DNA from: Mariprofundus sp.
Lineage (GTDB): Bacteria; Pseudomonadota; Zetaproteobacteria; Mariprofundales; Mariprofundaceae
Length of the DNA: 38,622 nucleotides
Direction: 5' to 3'
Assembly (NCBI GenBank): GCA_021772775.1
Contig: JAJFLH010000016.1
Coordinates: 1-38,622 of the forward strand
Under the pieces are notes generated by a model. It ran no database searches. It was not told the origin of the DNA and saw nothing but the letters and a program-made list of their open reading frames with translations. This document shows, piece after piece, positions 17,321 to 23,513 of this stretch (position 1 is its first letter; every line of letters begins with the position of its first letter). The position numbers were made by a program, and so were the translations under genes.

Positions 17321-18379
17321 TTATACTTTGATAGCTTTACTATACCAAGTAGCCTTACCTATGCCATGACGTTCTATAAACCCAAGCTCTACAAGTTTTG
17401 ACACTCTGTTTTTAACAGTAGGCTTGGATACATTTGTAATTAACCCATACGCCTCAGAAATAGTAATCCTGTCATGTGTATCAAGGTATTGCATGATCAC
17501 AACACTCTCTTGAGGAAGATGGCTATATTGTTCCAGGCTATCTGTTTTCAATTTCAAATGATCTTTCTGCCGTTTAAGTGAACGCAAAAAGAAACTCAAC
17601 CAAGGTAACCAATCCGTTTCTTCCTTGAGTGTTTTCTGTGTTCTTTGTAAAGCTATGTAATAGCCATCTTTATTTTTCTCAATAACACTTTCAAGTGAAC
17701 TGTATGGAATATATCCATAACCAGCTTTAAGCATAAGCAGAGAGATCAAAACACGGGAAAGCCTACCGTTACCATCCTGAAATGGATGAATGGCTAAAAA
17801 GACCACATTAAACACAGCTATCACAATGAGTGGGTGATAGCTTTTATCTTCTAACGACTCTCTCGCCCAGTAAACCAGCTCTTGCATCTGTTTTGGTGTA
17901 TCAAAAGCTGAAGTGGTTTCAAACACTACGCCGAGGCTTTTACCCGACCCATCAAAAGCCTCAACACTATTGGAGTGCTTTTTGTATTCGCCTCGATGCC
18001 GTTCATCCTTATTTGAATGCCTAAGTAAGCTGGTGTGTAATTGTTTGATATAGTTTTCTGAAATTGAAATATGTTCAAAGTTTTCAAACACTGTTTCCAT
18101 AACTTCAGCATAACCAACAACTTCTTGTTCATCCCTATGAGCAAAGGAGTCTTTGCCTACTTGCCCTAATAAAGTTTCAATTTCACTATCAGTAAGTTTT
18201 GATCCTTCAATACGAGTAGAAGAACCAATACTTTCAATTGTGGCCACATGACGGAGCTGAGTCAGATAATCTGGGTTAAGGTTGTTTTGTACCTTCCAAC
18301 CACCATTGAATTCATCAATCTCTGAGATGATTCTTAGTAGTTCAGGTGTGATTATAAGGTTAGTTAAATTCATATTCAT
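17321..18379 (-). CDS. Fic-family adenylyltransferase with N-terminal inhibitory motif and C-terminal winged helix
   Basis: Fic enzymes transfer AMP (or related groups) from nucleotides to target proteins. The complete active-site motif H-P-F-Q-D-G-N-G-R-L-S-R starts at His198. An inhibitory motif [S/T]-x-x-x-E-G is present at residues 54-59 (S-T-R-I-E-G), so this is a class II, self-inhibited Fic that carries its antitoxin in cis. Residues about 285-352 look like a winged helix (I-S-E-A-Y-G-L-I-T-N-V-S-K-P-T-V-K-N-R-V), suggesting DNA binding or autoregulation. Length, 352 aa, is usual for the Fic/DUF4172-like group. Start is M-N-M-N-L at 18379 or the second Met; no strong ribosome binding site is seen. 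Its target is unknown. Confidence 0.9.
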   Translation of the reverse strand: MNMNLTNLIITPELLRIISEIDEFNGGWKVQNNLNPDYLTQLRHVATIESIGSSTRIEGSKLTDSEIETLLGQVGKDSFAHRDEQEVVGYAEVMETVFENFEHISISENYIKQLHTSLLRHSNKDERHRGEYKKHSNSVEAFDGSGKSLGVVFETTSAFDTPKQMQELVYWARESLEDKSYHPLIVIAVFNVVFLAIHPFQDGNGRLSRVLISLLMLKAGYGYIPYSSLESVIEKNKDGYYIALQRTQKTLKEETDWLPWLSFFLRSLKRQKDHLKLKTDSLEQYSHLPQESVVIMQYLDTHDRITISEAYGLITNVSKPTVKNRVSKLVELGFIERHGIGKATWYSKAIKV

Positions 18380-18629
18380 AAGTATTATAGGTAATCCACT
18401 TATTCGATTTTATCCGTATTTATCCGTAAATCAAGTTTATTATCCAGTAAATCATTTAACCTCACCCGTAGAATATCAGCGGAGAAGGTCAATAAACCAC
18501 GGAGTCAATGCTACAATAAGCGGTTTTGAGGGTGCTTTTTTACAGATAGATTCCAAAAGAAAGAAACACCTCTCAAAAACTGGAACCAATCAAATGTTTT
18601 TTGAAAATATTTATTGTCACACGTCCGGG

Positions 18630-19180
18630 TTGGGTCAAAACCCTCGCCTTCAGGCGAAGGCTTCAGCATGATATGATTGATACATGGGTAAGCATTACAG
18701 GAAATCGAGCCACAGTGTATTCAGCATAGAAGTGCACATAGTGTGGATTACAAAATATCGATACAAAGTTCTCAAAGGTGACGTTTCGATTCGCACACGA
18801 GACATGATACGTAGAGTATGCACGGAAGAAAATGCTGAAATAATTTCAGGAGTTGTGAGTGATGATCATGTGCACATACTTGTCTCAATAGATCCATCTA
18901 CCTTAATATCCAAGCTGGTACAGTACCTTAAGGGAAAGAGCTCGCGGAAACTTCAGCAAGATTTTCCACACTTAAAGAAGCGTTACTGGGGTCAGCATCT
19001 ATGGGCAAGAGGGTATTTTGCAGTGAGCACGGGAAATGTCTCATCACAGATGATAGAAGAATATATAGCTCATCATTTTGCAGAGGAAGAACAGGGCCGA
19101 GACCAGTTCAGGATAGAGTAAAGGGACGACTTCCAGTCGCTATACACATTCTGTGCGCTTCAACGCACAGTGGTTGAATT
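18630..19180 (+). mobile_element. IS200/IS605-family insertion sequence (approximate limits)
   Basis: A Y1 transposase gene is flanked by subterminal hairpins: TCGCC-TTCA-GGCGA on the left (18644-18657), CGACT-TCC-AGTCG (19127-19139) and CTGTGCG-CTTCAA-CGCACAG (19151-19170) on the right. Such hairpins are the single-strand recognition structures of this family. There is no accompanying tnpB. Exact ends cannot be set without a second copy; IS200 elements make no target duplication. Confidence 0.7.
18684..19121 (+). CDS. tnpA: IS200-like transposase TnpA (HUH, Y1)
   Basis: The 145-aa protein matches Y1 transposases that cut and join single-stranded DNA at hairpins. The HUH motif is H-V-H in D-D-H-V-H-I-L-V-S (about residues 61-69), and the catalytic tyrosine is in Q-M-I-E-E-Y-I-A-H-H-F (about 128). 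V-W-I-T-K-Y-R-Y-K-V-L near the start and Y-L-K-G-K-S-S are family marks. Length equals the family norm (about 150 aa), so it is probably intact. A RAYT-type domesticated relative is possible but lacks support, since no REP arrays are seen. Confidence 0.88.
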   Translation: MGKHYRKSSHSVFSIEVHIVWITKYRYKVLKGDVSIRTRDMIRRVCTEENAEIISGVVSDDHVHILVSIDPSTLISKLVQYLKGKSSRKLQQDFPHLKKRYWGQHLWARGYFAVSTGNVSSQMIEEYIAHHFAEEEQGRDQFRIE

Positions 19181-19267
19181 TGTGGTGTAATCTGCCACGG
19201 GGTTAACCCCTCATTGTGAGTGTTTATTTGGAAAAGCAGCTAAATAAGGCTTTCAAAAGGAGAGAAC

Positions 19268-19711
19268 ATGTCTAAATTCTTTATAGGCATCATTTTATTT
19301 GTCTCATTGACTATGACTGCCAATGCTACGGATTCATCAGTTCTGGGGCTTGATTACCAAAAAATAACAAAGAACAAGATATTAACTGAGGTCATGCTGG
19401 AAATAGAACCCAAGCTGATTGAATATTATGAACAAGATGAATACGCTAAATTTATTGATGGTTATGTAACTACAGAAATAGAAAGAGTAGCTTCAAATCT
19501 ATTTCGTGACTCTGTGCGCCAAAGCCTTATTGATGACTTTAAAAAAGTTGCACCCGAAGCCCCGTTGAGGTTCTTAGAGTTAGATAAAAAGAGATACCCG
19601 AACTTATGGCACTTTGGAAACATTGTACGCTTAACCAAGATAGAAGCTGAGTCTTTGAAGCTATACAAAGCATTACATGGAAAAGATTACGTAAAAGCAC
19701 CTGAAAAATAA
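19268..19711 (+). CDS. Small secreted protein of unknown function
   Basis: This 147-aa protein begins with a clear signal peptide (M-S-K-F-F-I-G-I-I-L-F-V-S-L-T-M-T-A-N-A, cut after A-N-A at about residue 20). The mature part is mostly charged helices with no cysteine and no motif I recognise. AAAGGAGA stands about 5 nt before the ATG. It lies between IS200 and the tRNA and is AT-rich like its neighbours. Periplasmic location is inferred from the signal peptide. Confidence 0.65.
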   Translation: MSKFFIGIILFVSLTMTANATDSSVLGLDYQKITKNKILTEVMLEIEPKLIEYYEQDEYAKFIDGYVTTEIERVASNLFRDSVRQSLIDDFKKVAPEAPLRFLELDKKRYPNLWHFGNIVRLTKIEAESLKLYKALHGKDYVKAPEK

Positions 19712-19770
19712 TTGCTTTTTCCAATTATTCCATATAATTAATAAAAGATATTTCGAACTAACCATAACAA

Positions 19771-19935
19771 ATGGCAGAAACACAAACATATACTGAAAAC
19801 CAACCAATAAATGAAGCATTAGAAGAAAAGCAAGCCTCTCTAACAGAGCTTAAATTACAGGTAGATGAGAAAGCTTTACCGAAAGCCTTCAGGGTCAGGT
19901 CTTCTTTTGCGCTTTTCATATTGCCTCCTGTTTAA
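19771..19935 (+). CDS. Short 54-aa ORF, possibly a truncated gene
   Basis: The frame starts M-A-E-T-Q-T-Y-T and its first 38 residues have the composition of a soluble helical protein (N-E-A-L-E-E-K-Q-A-S-L-T-E-L-K-L-Q-V-D). The last 15 residues turn hydrophobic and odd (S-S-F-A-L-F-I-L-P-P-V). That change suggests the 5' part of a larger gene joined to foreign sequence near 19890. No good ribosome binding site is visible. Confidence 0.3.
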   Translation: MAETQTYTENQPINEALEEKQASLTELKLQVDEKALPKAFRVRSSFALFILPPV

Positions 19936-20215
19936 GCGCACTAACCTACAGCCCGTAAACACTATTTCATCATCAATATTGATGATAAAACGCATGTTTT
20001 TTGGATATTTTCTTCAAATTGTATTTTCAATGCGGGTTGTTAGTGACAAATAACCCTGTTTAAATCTAATCGTTTGAAGATTTTGATCTACCTATGTACC
20101 TAAGAAACCAGCCGCTGATCACAATAATATGCACATAAAACAGCATAGATTTCACAGATTATTTGTTCATCGTATAGATAAAAACAGGAGTGAAAAAAAA
20201 GAACGAATTGGAGGC
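19936..20215. other. Intergenic region with an 18-bp perfect palindrome
   Basis: No gene is supported. ATCATCAATATTGATGAT at 19969-19986 is a perfect palindrome without spacer, the form expected of a dimeric repressor site. The tRNA promoter follows at its right edge. Confidence 0.45.
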
Positions 20216-20243
20216 TTGCCAAAGCGAATCGGCTTCCTATACT
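20216..20243 (+). promoter_or_regulatory. tRNA-Met promoter
   Basis: A -35 TTGCCA (20216-20221) and a -10 TATACT (20238-20243) are 16 bp apart. The -10 is followed by a GC-rich discriminator (TCGCGCC), typical of stable-RNA promoters, 16 bp before the tRNA. Confidence 0.6.
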
Positions 20244-20259
20244 TCGCGCCACAAAGAAC

Positions 20260-20336
20260 GGCGCTTTAGCTCAGCTGGTTAGAGCACCGGAATCATAATC
20301 CGGGTGTCCGGGGTTCGAGTCCCTGAAGCGCCACCA
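20260..20336 (+). tRNA. tRNA-Met (anticodon CAU)
   Basis: A full 77-nt cloverleaf with encoded CCA: acceptor GGCGCTT/AAGCGCC, D-arm GCTC...GAGC, anticodon stem CCGGA/TCCGG with loop ATCATAA (anticodon CAT), T-arm CGGGG-TTCGAGT-CCCTG. The anticodon could also belong to lysidine-modified tRNA-Ile2, but the arm sequences fit elongator Met better. The intact integrase begins 165 bp downstream, so the 3' end of this gene is the likely attachment site. Confidence 0.93.
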
Positions 20337-20362
20337 TATAAGCATCCGAAGATGCACGTAGA

Positions 20363-20396
20363 AAGCCTGTAAGCCTAGCGTTTGCAGGCTTTTTTG
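20363..20396 (+). terminator. Terminator downstream of tRNA-Met
   Basis: AGCCTG (20364-20369) pairs with CAGGCT (20385-20390), followed by six T. A separate small hairpin GCATC-CGAA-GATGC lies at 20342-20355. Confidence 0.75.
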
Positions 20397-20490
20397 TTGC
20401 TATTCTGTGCGGTGTAGTCCTATAATGTCCACAGACATACCGTGTTAGGGACGGTATTAGTTACGGTATAAGAAATTAACGTAACGGTAT
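20397..20490 (+). promoter_or_regulatory. Integrase promoter with ACGGTAT repeats
   Basis: A candidate promoter is TTGCTA (20397-20402) and TATAAT (20421-20426), 18 bp apart. Downstream of it ACGGTAT occurs directly at 20451, 20463 and 20484 and inverted (ATACCGT) at 20437. The spacing suggests a regulator or integrase arm-type sites controlling int transcription. Confidence 0.5.
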
Positions 20491-20501
20491 AAGGGTGGTA
20501 T

Positions 20502-21833
20502 ATGGCACTATCTGACGTAGCTGTGAAGGCAGCTAAAATTCCCCCAGAGAAGAAGCAAATTAAACTTGCTGATAGCGGCGGGCTATATTTACTAGTTAAC
20601 AAGTCAGGTAAATATTGGCGCTATGATTACTCTTTTGCCGATAAGCGTAAGACACTTTCGATTGGCGCATTTCCAGCAGTTCCACTTGCAGGGCGTATTG
20701 ATAAAAAAAATCGTGATGAACATGGGCACCCTTTATATATTAAAGGCGCTAGAGATTTACGTGATGATGCAAAAAAACTAATCAAACAAGGTATTGATCC
20801 AAGTCAGAAGAAACAGAAAGAGCGTATTGCCCATGTCGCCTTATCTAATCTGAAGAATGCACAGGAAGCTGCTGATGCTAACACGCTAGAGTTTGTAGCT
20901 AGGCAATGGTTCAAAGTCCGCAAGCCTGAGTGGGAAGAATCTCACTCTAAGAGGCTTATTGGCAGGCTTGAGAGATATGTTTTCCCCACACTTGGGCAAA
21001 TTCCTGTAGCTAAGCTAACAAGGAGACAAGTAGCCGAAACTCTTACTAGCATTGCTGACCTTGGAGTACATGATACTGCAAAGCGTATAGCTCAGATGAT
21101 TCGAAATATTCTTGATTACGCTTGTGATAAGGGGCTGATTGAATCTGTACCAATGGGTAGTACAAAGTCACTTTTGCCAACGCCTAAGGTAACGCCTATG
21201 CCTGCAATTACCGAACCAAAGCGGATTGGCGAGTTCTTGAGGGCGATTGATGCATATCAAGGAACTTTTGTTGTTTGTTGTGCGCTGAAGCTATTACCTT
21301 ACTTAGCTGTGAGGTCTGGTGAGTTTCGAATGGCAGAATGGCCAGAGTTCAACCTTGATTCAGCCTTGTGGACGATTCCTGCTAATCACAGAAAGCTCCC
21401 CAAAACAGAGAAAGAAAATCCAGATAATGTGCATCTTGTACCGTTACCTAGTCAGGCTGTATCAATTTTTAGAGAACTTTTCGCGCTAACTGGCCATGGA
21501 AAGCATGTGTTTCCTTCGAGTCGAGGGGATGCCAGGCCAATGAGTGAGAATACTATTAATGCTGCTATTCATACAATGGGCTTTAAAGGCGAAATGGTAG
21601 GGCATGGAGTGCGCGCTATGTTCAGCAGTTCATTGAATGAGCAAGGCTTTAACCCTGATGCAGTTGAGAGGCAACTTGCTCATAAGGAAGGAGACTCAGT
21701 GCGTGGCGCATATAATCGTGCTGAATATTTGTCAGAGCGCACAACCATGATGCAGCACTGGGCCGATTATCTTGATGGATTGCGTGAAGGTGCAACTATT
21801 ATTCCAATTCATAGTAAGAAACAGCATGAATGA
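20502..21833 (+). CDS. int: Tyrosine-recombinase integrase (DUF4102/P4-type)
   Basis: The 443-aa protein integrates and excises the element at the adjacent tRNA-Met. The N-terminal DUF4102 arm-binding domain covers about 1-120 (L-A-D-S-G-G-L-Y-L-L-V and W-R-Y-D-Y-S-F-A-D-K-R-K-T-L-S-I-G). The core-binding helices follow, then the catalytic domain with R in L-A-V-R-S-G-E-F, H-G-V-R-A-M-F, L-A-H-K-E-G-D and the nucleophile in A-Y-N-R-A-E-Y. Length is slightly above the usual 400-420 aa. GGTGG is near the ATG. It reads away from the tRNA, the usual attL arrangement, and is related to the broken integrase at 14742. Confidence 0.93.
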   Translation: MALSDVAVKAAKIPPEKKQIKLADSGGLYLLVNKSGKYWRYDYSFADKRKTLSIGAFPAVPLAGRIDKKNRDEHGHPLYIKGARDLRDDAKKLIKQGIDPSQKKQKERIAHVALSNLKNAQEAADANTLEFVARQWFKVRKPEWEESHSKRLIGRLERYVFPTLGQIPVAKLTRRQVAETLTSIADLGVHDTAKRIAQMIRNILDYACDKGLIESVPMGSTKSLLPTPKVTPMPAITEPKRIGEFLRAIDAYQGTFVVCCALKLLPYLAVRSGEFRMAEWPEFNLDSALWTIPANHRKLPKTEKENPDNVHLVPLPSQAVSIFRELFALTGHGKHVFPSSRGDARPMSENTINAAIHTMGFKGEMVGHGVRAMFSSSLNEQGFNPDAVERQLAHKEGDSVRGAYNRAEYLSERTTMMQHWADYLDGLREGATIIPIHSKKQHE

Positions 21834-21868
21834 TGAACGACTGCCGACGCGGCAGATTATCTTGGGAT

Positions 21869-21904
21869 TTGACAAATGGGAAATCCGACCCTAATATTTC
21901 CCAT
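21869..21904 (+). promoter_or_regulatory. Strong sigma-70 promoter overlapped by a palindromic operator
   Basis: TTGACA (21869-21874) and TAATAT (21892-21897) are 17 bp apart, near-consensus. Inverted arms ATGGGAAAT (21876-21884) and ATTTCCCAT (21896-21904) cover the spacer, part of the -10 and the probable start region. A bound repressor would block RNA polymerase. It points into the terminator-rich leader of the regulator and replication genes. Confidence 0.7.
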
Positions 21905-21937
21905 ACTTTAGCTATCGATGTGAGTTAGCTACTAATA

Positions 21938-21961
21938 AGCTGCCTTTGAGCAGTTTTTTTT
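21938..21961 (+). terminator. Stacked terminator 1
   Basis: CTGC-CTTTGA-GCAG followed by eight T. The stem is short (4 bp), so efficiency is uncertain. Confidence 0.6.
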
Positions 21962-21975
21962 GTGCCAAAATTTTA

Positions 21976-22006
21976 GGCTCTTCCTTTAATAGGATGAGCT
22001 TTTTTT
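21976..22006 (+). terminator. Stacked terminator 2
   Basis: GCTC and TCCT pair with AGGA and GAGC around loop TTAAT with a T-T mismatch, followed by seven T. Confidence 0.75.
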
Positions 22007-22072
22007 GCCTGGAGGTCGTTTGATGTAATTATTATTTAAATACAATTTGCGTCCTTCAGTGGACACCTATCA

Positions 22073-22097
22073 AGCTGCCTTTTGGCGGCTTTTTTTA
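22073..22097 (+). terminator. Stacked terminator 3
   Basis: AGCTGCC-TTTT-GGCGGCT is a 7-bp stem with one T-G pair, followed by seven T. Confidence 0.8.
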
Positions 22098-22102
22098 TTT
22101 CT

Positions 22103-22127
22103 GGGCTGCCTTCGGGTGGCCCTTTTT
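22103..22127 (+). terminator. Stacked terminator 4
   Basis: GGGCTGCC-TTCG-GGTGGCCC is an 8-bp stem with a stable TTCG loop, followed by five T. It ends 19 bp before the AlpA-like gene, so read-through or antitermination is needed for any promoter upstream to reach it. Confidence 0.8.
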
Positions 22128-22146
22128 CGTTTTACGGAGTCGACAA

Positions 22147-22440
22147 ATGGTAGAGAAAATAACATCTAAGGCAGGTAAACGTCCCCCTGCAAATCAACAG
22201 TTAGGAGTAATACCAAAAGAGGGGTTTATGCGAATCAACCCTGTATTAAGTGTGCTTGGAGAGAATAGAACGTCTTTTTATCAAGGTATATTAGATGGCA
22301 CATATCCACCTCAAATTAAATTACCTGGTGGCAGATCATCCGTATGGAAAGCAAGTGAAATTAGAGAGGTGATAGAACTACTTGAGCAGGGCAAGACATG
22401 GCTTGATCGCAACGAAGCAGATAAGAAGGCGGTGGCCTAA
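22147..22440 (+). CDS. AlpA-like helix-turn-helix regulator/excisionase
   Basis: The 97-aa protein has an AlpA/MerR-like DNA-binding core at about 28-78: F-M-R-I-N-P-V-L-S-V-L-G, then N-R-T-S-F-Y-Q-G-I-L-D-G-T-Y-P, V-W-K-A-S-E-I-R-E-V-I. In phages and islands such proteins activate excision or act as excisionases with the integrase. GGAG precedes the ATG by 8 nt. It opens the rightward gene run and lies behind four terminators. Confidence 0.8.
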   Translation: MVEKITSKAGKRPPANQQLGVIPKEGFMRINPVLSVLGENRTSFYQGILDGTYPPQIKLPGGRSSVWKASEIREVIELLEQGKTWLDRNEADKKAVA

Positions 22441-22441
22441 T

Positions 22442-22597
22442 ATGCAGACTGTAAACAACAAAGCCCAAGGTGCTGTAACACCAAGGGCTTCAAATAAGTC
22501 CATCCAGCAAGGCAAACTCAGCTTGAAAGCTAGCAAGAACCGTTGTGTTTTAGAATCCCTAGACTTTGGTTGCAGATATCCAAAGGCATTCCGATGA
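22442..22597 (+). CDS. 51-aa small phage-type ORF, possibly part of a frameshifted HTH gene
   Basis: It begins directly after the AlpA-like stop (TAATATG) and encodes a basic protein M-Q-T-V-N-N-K-A-Q-G ... The segment K-N-R-C-V-L-E-S-L-D-F-G resembles the start of a common small phage winged-helix protein. The continuation expected for that family seems to lie in the two other frames (M-K-A-A-Q-A-K-Q-H in the next ORF and G-V-D-I-V-D-I-R-L-R before the DUF1376 gene), so this may be the 5' part of a gene broken by frameshifts. Confidence 0.4.
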   Translation: MQTVNNKAQGAVTPRASNKSIQQGKLSLKASKNRCVLESLDFGCRYPKAFR

Positions 22598-22749
22598 AAG
22601 CTGCCCAGGCTAAACAACACGCTACCACTTTAGATGTATGGATTTCACTTCAGCACCTTTTGAAGGCGGCAGGGGCGTCGACATTGTTGATATTCGATTG
22701 CGAGCGGCAATTCTGGAAGAACGCTCATGCGGTCAAGAGAGGTGTCTGA
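22594..22749 (+). CDS. 51-aa small ORF overlapping its neighbours
   Basis: It overlaps the preceding ORF by 4 nt (ATGA) and its stop shares one base with the DUF1376 start (TGATG), a layout typical of translationally coupled phage genes. The residues (M-K-A-A-Q-A-K-Q-H-A-T-T-L-D-V-W-I) match no family I can name. It may be a real small protein or the middle piece of a frameshifted winged-helix gene. Confidence 0.4.
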   Translation: MKAAQAKQHATTLDVWISLQHLLKAAGASTLLIFDCERQFWKNAHAVKRGV

Positions 22750-23513
22750 TGCATTTTTATCAACACCATATAGGTGATTACCGAAAAGACACTGGCCACC
22801 TCACCATGCTTGAACATGGGGCATACAGGCAACTGATCGACCTTTATTATCTGGATGAAAATCCACTGCCTGTTGAAGAGGTGAGGGTTATGCGTTTGGC
22901 ATGCGCTCGCTCTACGGACGAAAAGGAAGCAGTGAAAAACGTGTTATCAGATTTTTTTGAGAAGACATCAGATGGCTACAGGCATAAGCGATGTGACGCT
23001 GAGTTGGAAAGGATCTATGAAAAGTCAGAAAAGGCCAGGCAGTCAGCAAAAGCCAGATGGAAAAATAATGCGAATGAAGAGCTTCCGGAAAGCGATGGCA
23101 ATGCGAACGCAATGAAAAAAGATACGACTGCAATGCGAACGCATGGAAAACGCATGGAAAATCAATGCGACTTGGATGCTACCCATAACCCATTAACCCA
23201 TAACCCATCAAAAGAAGAACCTATTGCGCAAAATGCTGACGCATTTGCCGCGTTTTGGGCTGCATATCCAAAAAAGAAAAGCAAAGGCGCAGCGGAAAAG
23301 GCATGGAATCGAAAAGGATGTGGTCTCGGTTTATTTGATACAATCATGGATGGACTGAAGCGAGCAAAGGATAGTGATGACTGGATAAAGGATGGCGGGA
23401 AGTTCATTCCGTATCCGGCAACCTGGTTGAATGCCAAAGGCTGGGAGGATGAGTTAGGCGAACCAGAAACATCACATCAGGTGGACTACCTGGAAGGAGT
23501 GAGTAATGCGTAA
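22749..23513 (+). CDS. DUF1376 (YdaU-like) phage replication protein
   Basis: The 254-aa protein opens with the DUF1376 domain (M-H-F-Y-Q-H-H-I-G-D-Y-R-K-D-T, L-T-M-L-E-H-G-A-Y-R-Q-L-I-D-L-Y-Y, residues 1-90). A charged linker (N-A-M-K-K-D-T) and a C-terminal part F-W-A-A-Y-P-K-K-K-S-K-G-A-A and P-Y-P-A-T-W-L-N-A-K-G-W-E-D-E follow, as in phage O-like replication initiators. By position before a DnaB-type helicase it probably initiates or loads helicase for element replication. The frame is open from 22638, but the coupled ATG at 22749 gives the family N-terminus. Confidence 0.8.
   Translation: MHFYQHHIGDYRKDTGHLTMLEHGAYRQLIDLYYLDENPLPVEEVRVMRLACARSTDEKEAVKNVLSDFFEKTSDGYRHKRCDAELERIYEKSEKARQSAKARWKNNANEELPESDGNANAMKKDTTAMRTHGKRMENQCDLDATHNPLTHNPSKEEPIAQNADAFAAFWAAYPKKKSKGAAEKAWNRKGCGLGLFDTIMDGLKRAKDSDDWIKDGGKFIPYPATWLNAKGWEDELGEPETSHQVDYLEGVSNA

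Larger units (their letters stand above)
21834..22146 (+). other. Leader region with hairpins and start-stop minigene
   Basis: Apart from the promoter, this 313-bp gap holds a small hairpin CTGCC-GACGC-GGCAG (21841-21855), four terminator-like hairpins (listed separately), a GTCC-TTCAGT-GGAC hairpin near 22051-22064, and GGAGG at 22011-22015 placed 7 nt before ATG-TAA at 22023-22028. No longer gene is seen. The structure suggests transcript-level control of the downstream genes or one or more small RNAs. Confidence 0.55.

Noticed and set aside
20260-20336. tRNA-Ile2 (lysidine CAU) instead of tRNA-Met
   Set aside because: The anticodon stem and variable loop look more like elongator tRNA-Met. 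A tRNA classifier could settle it, but Ile2 is less likely.
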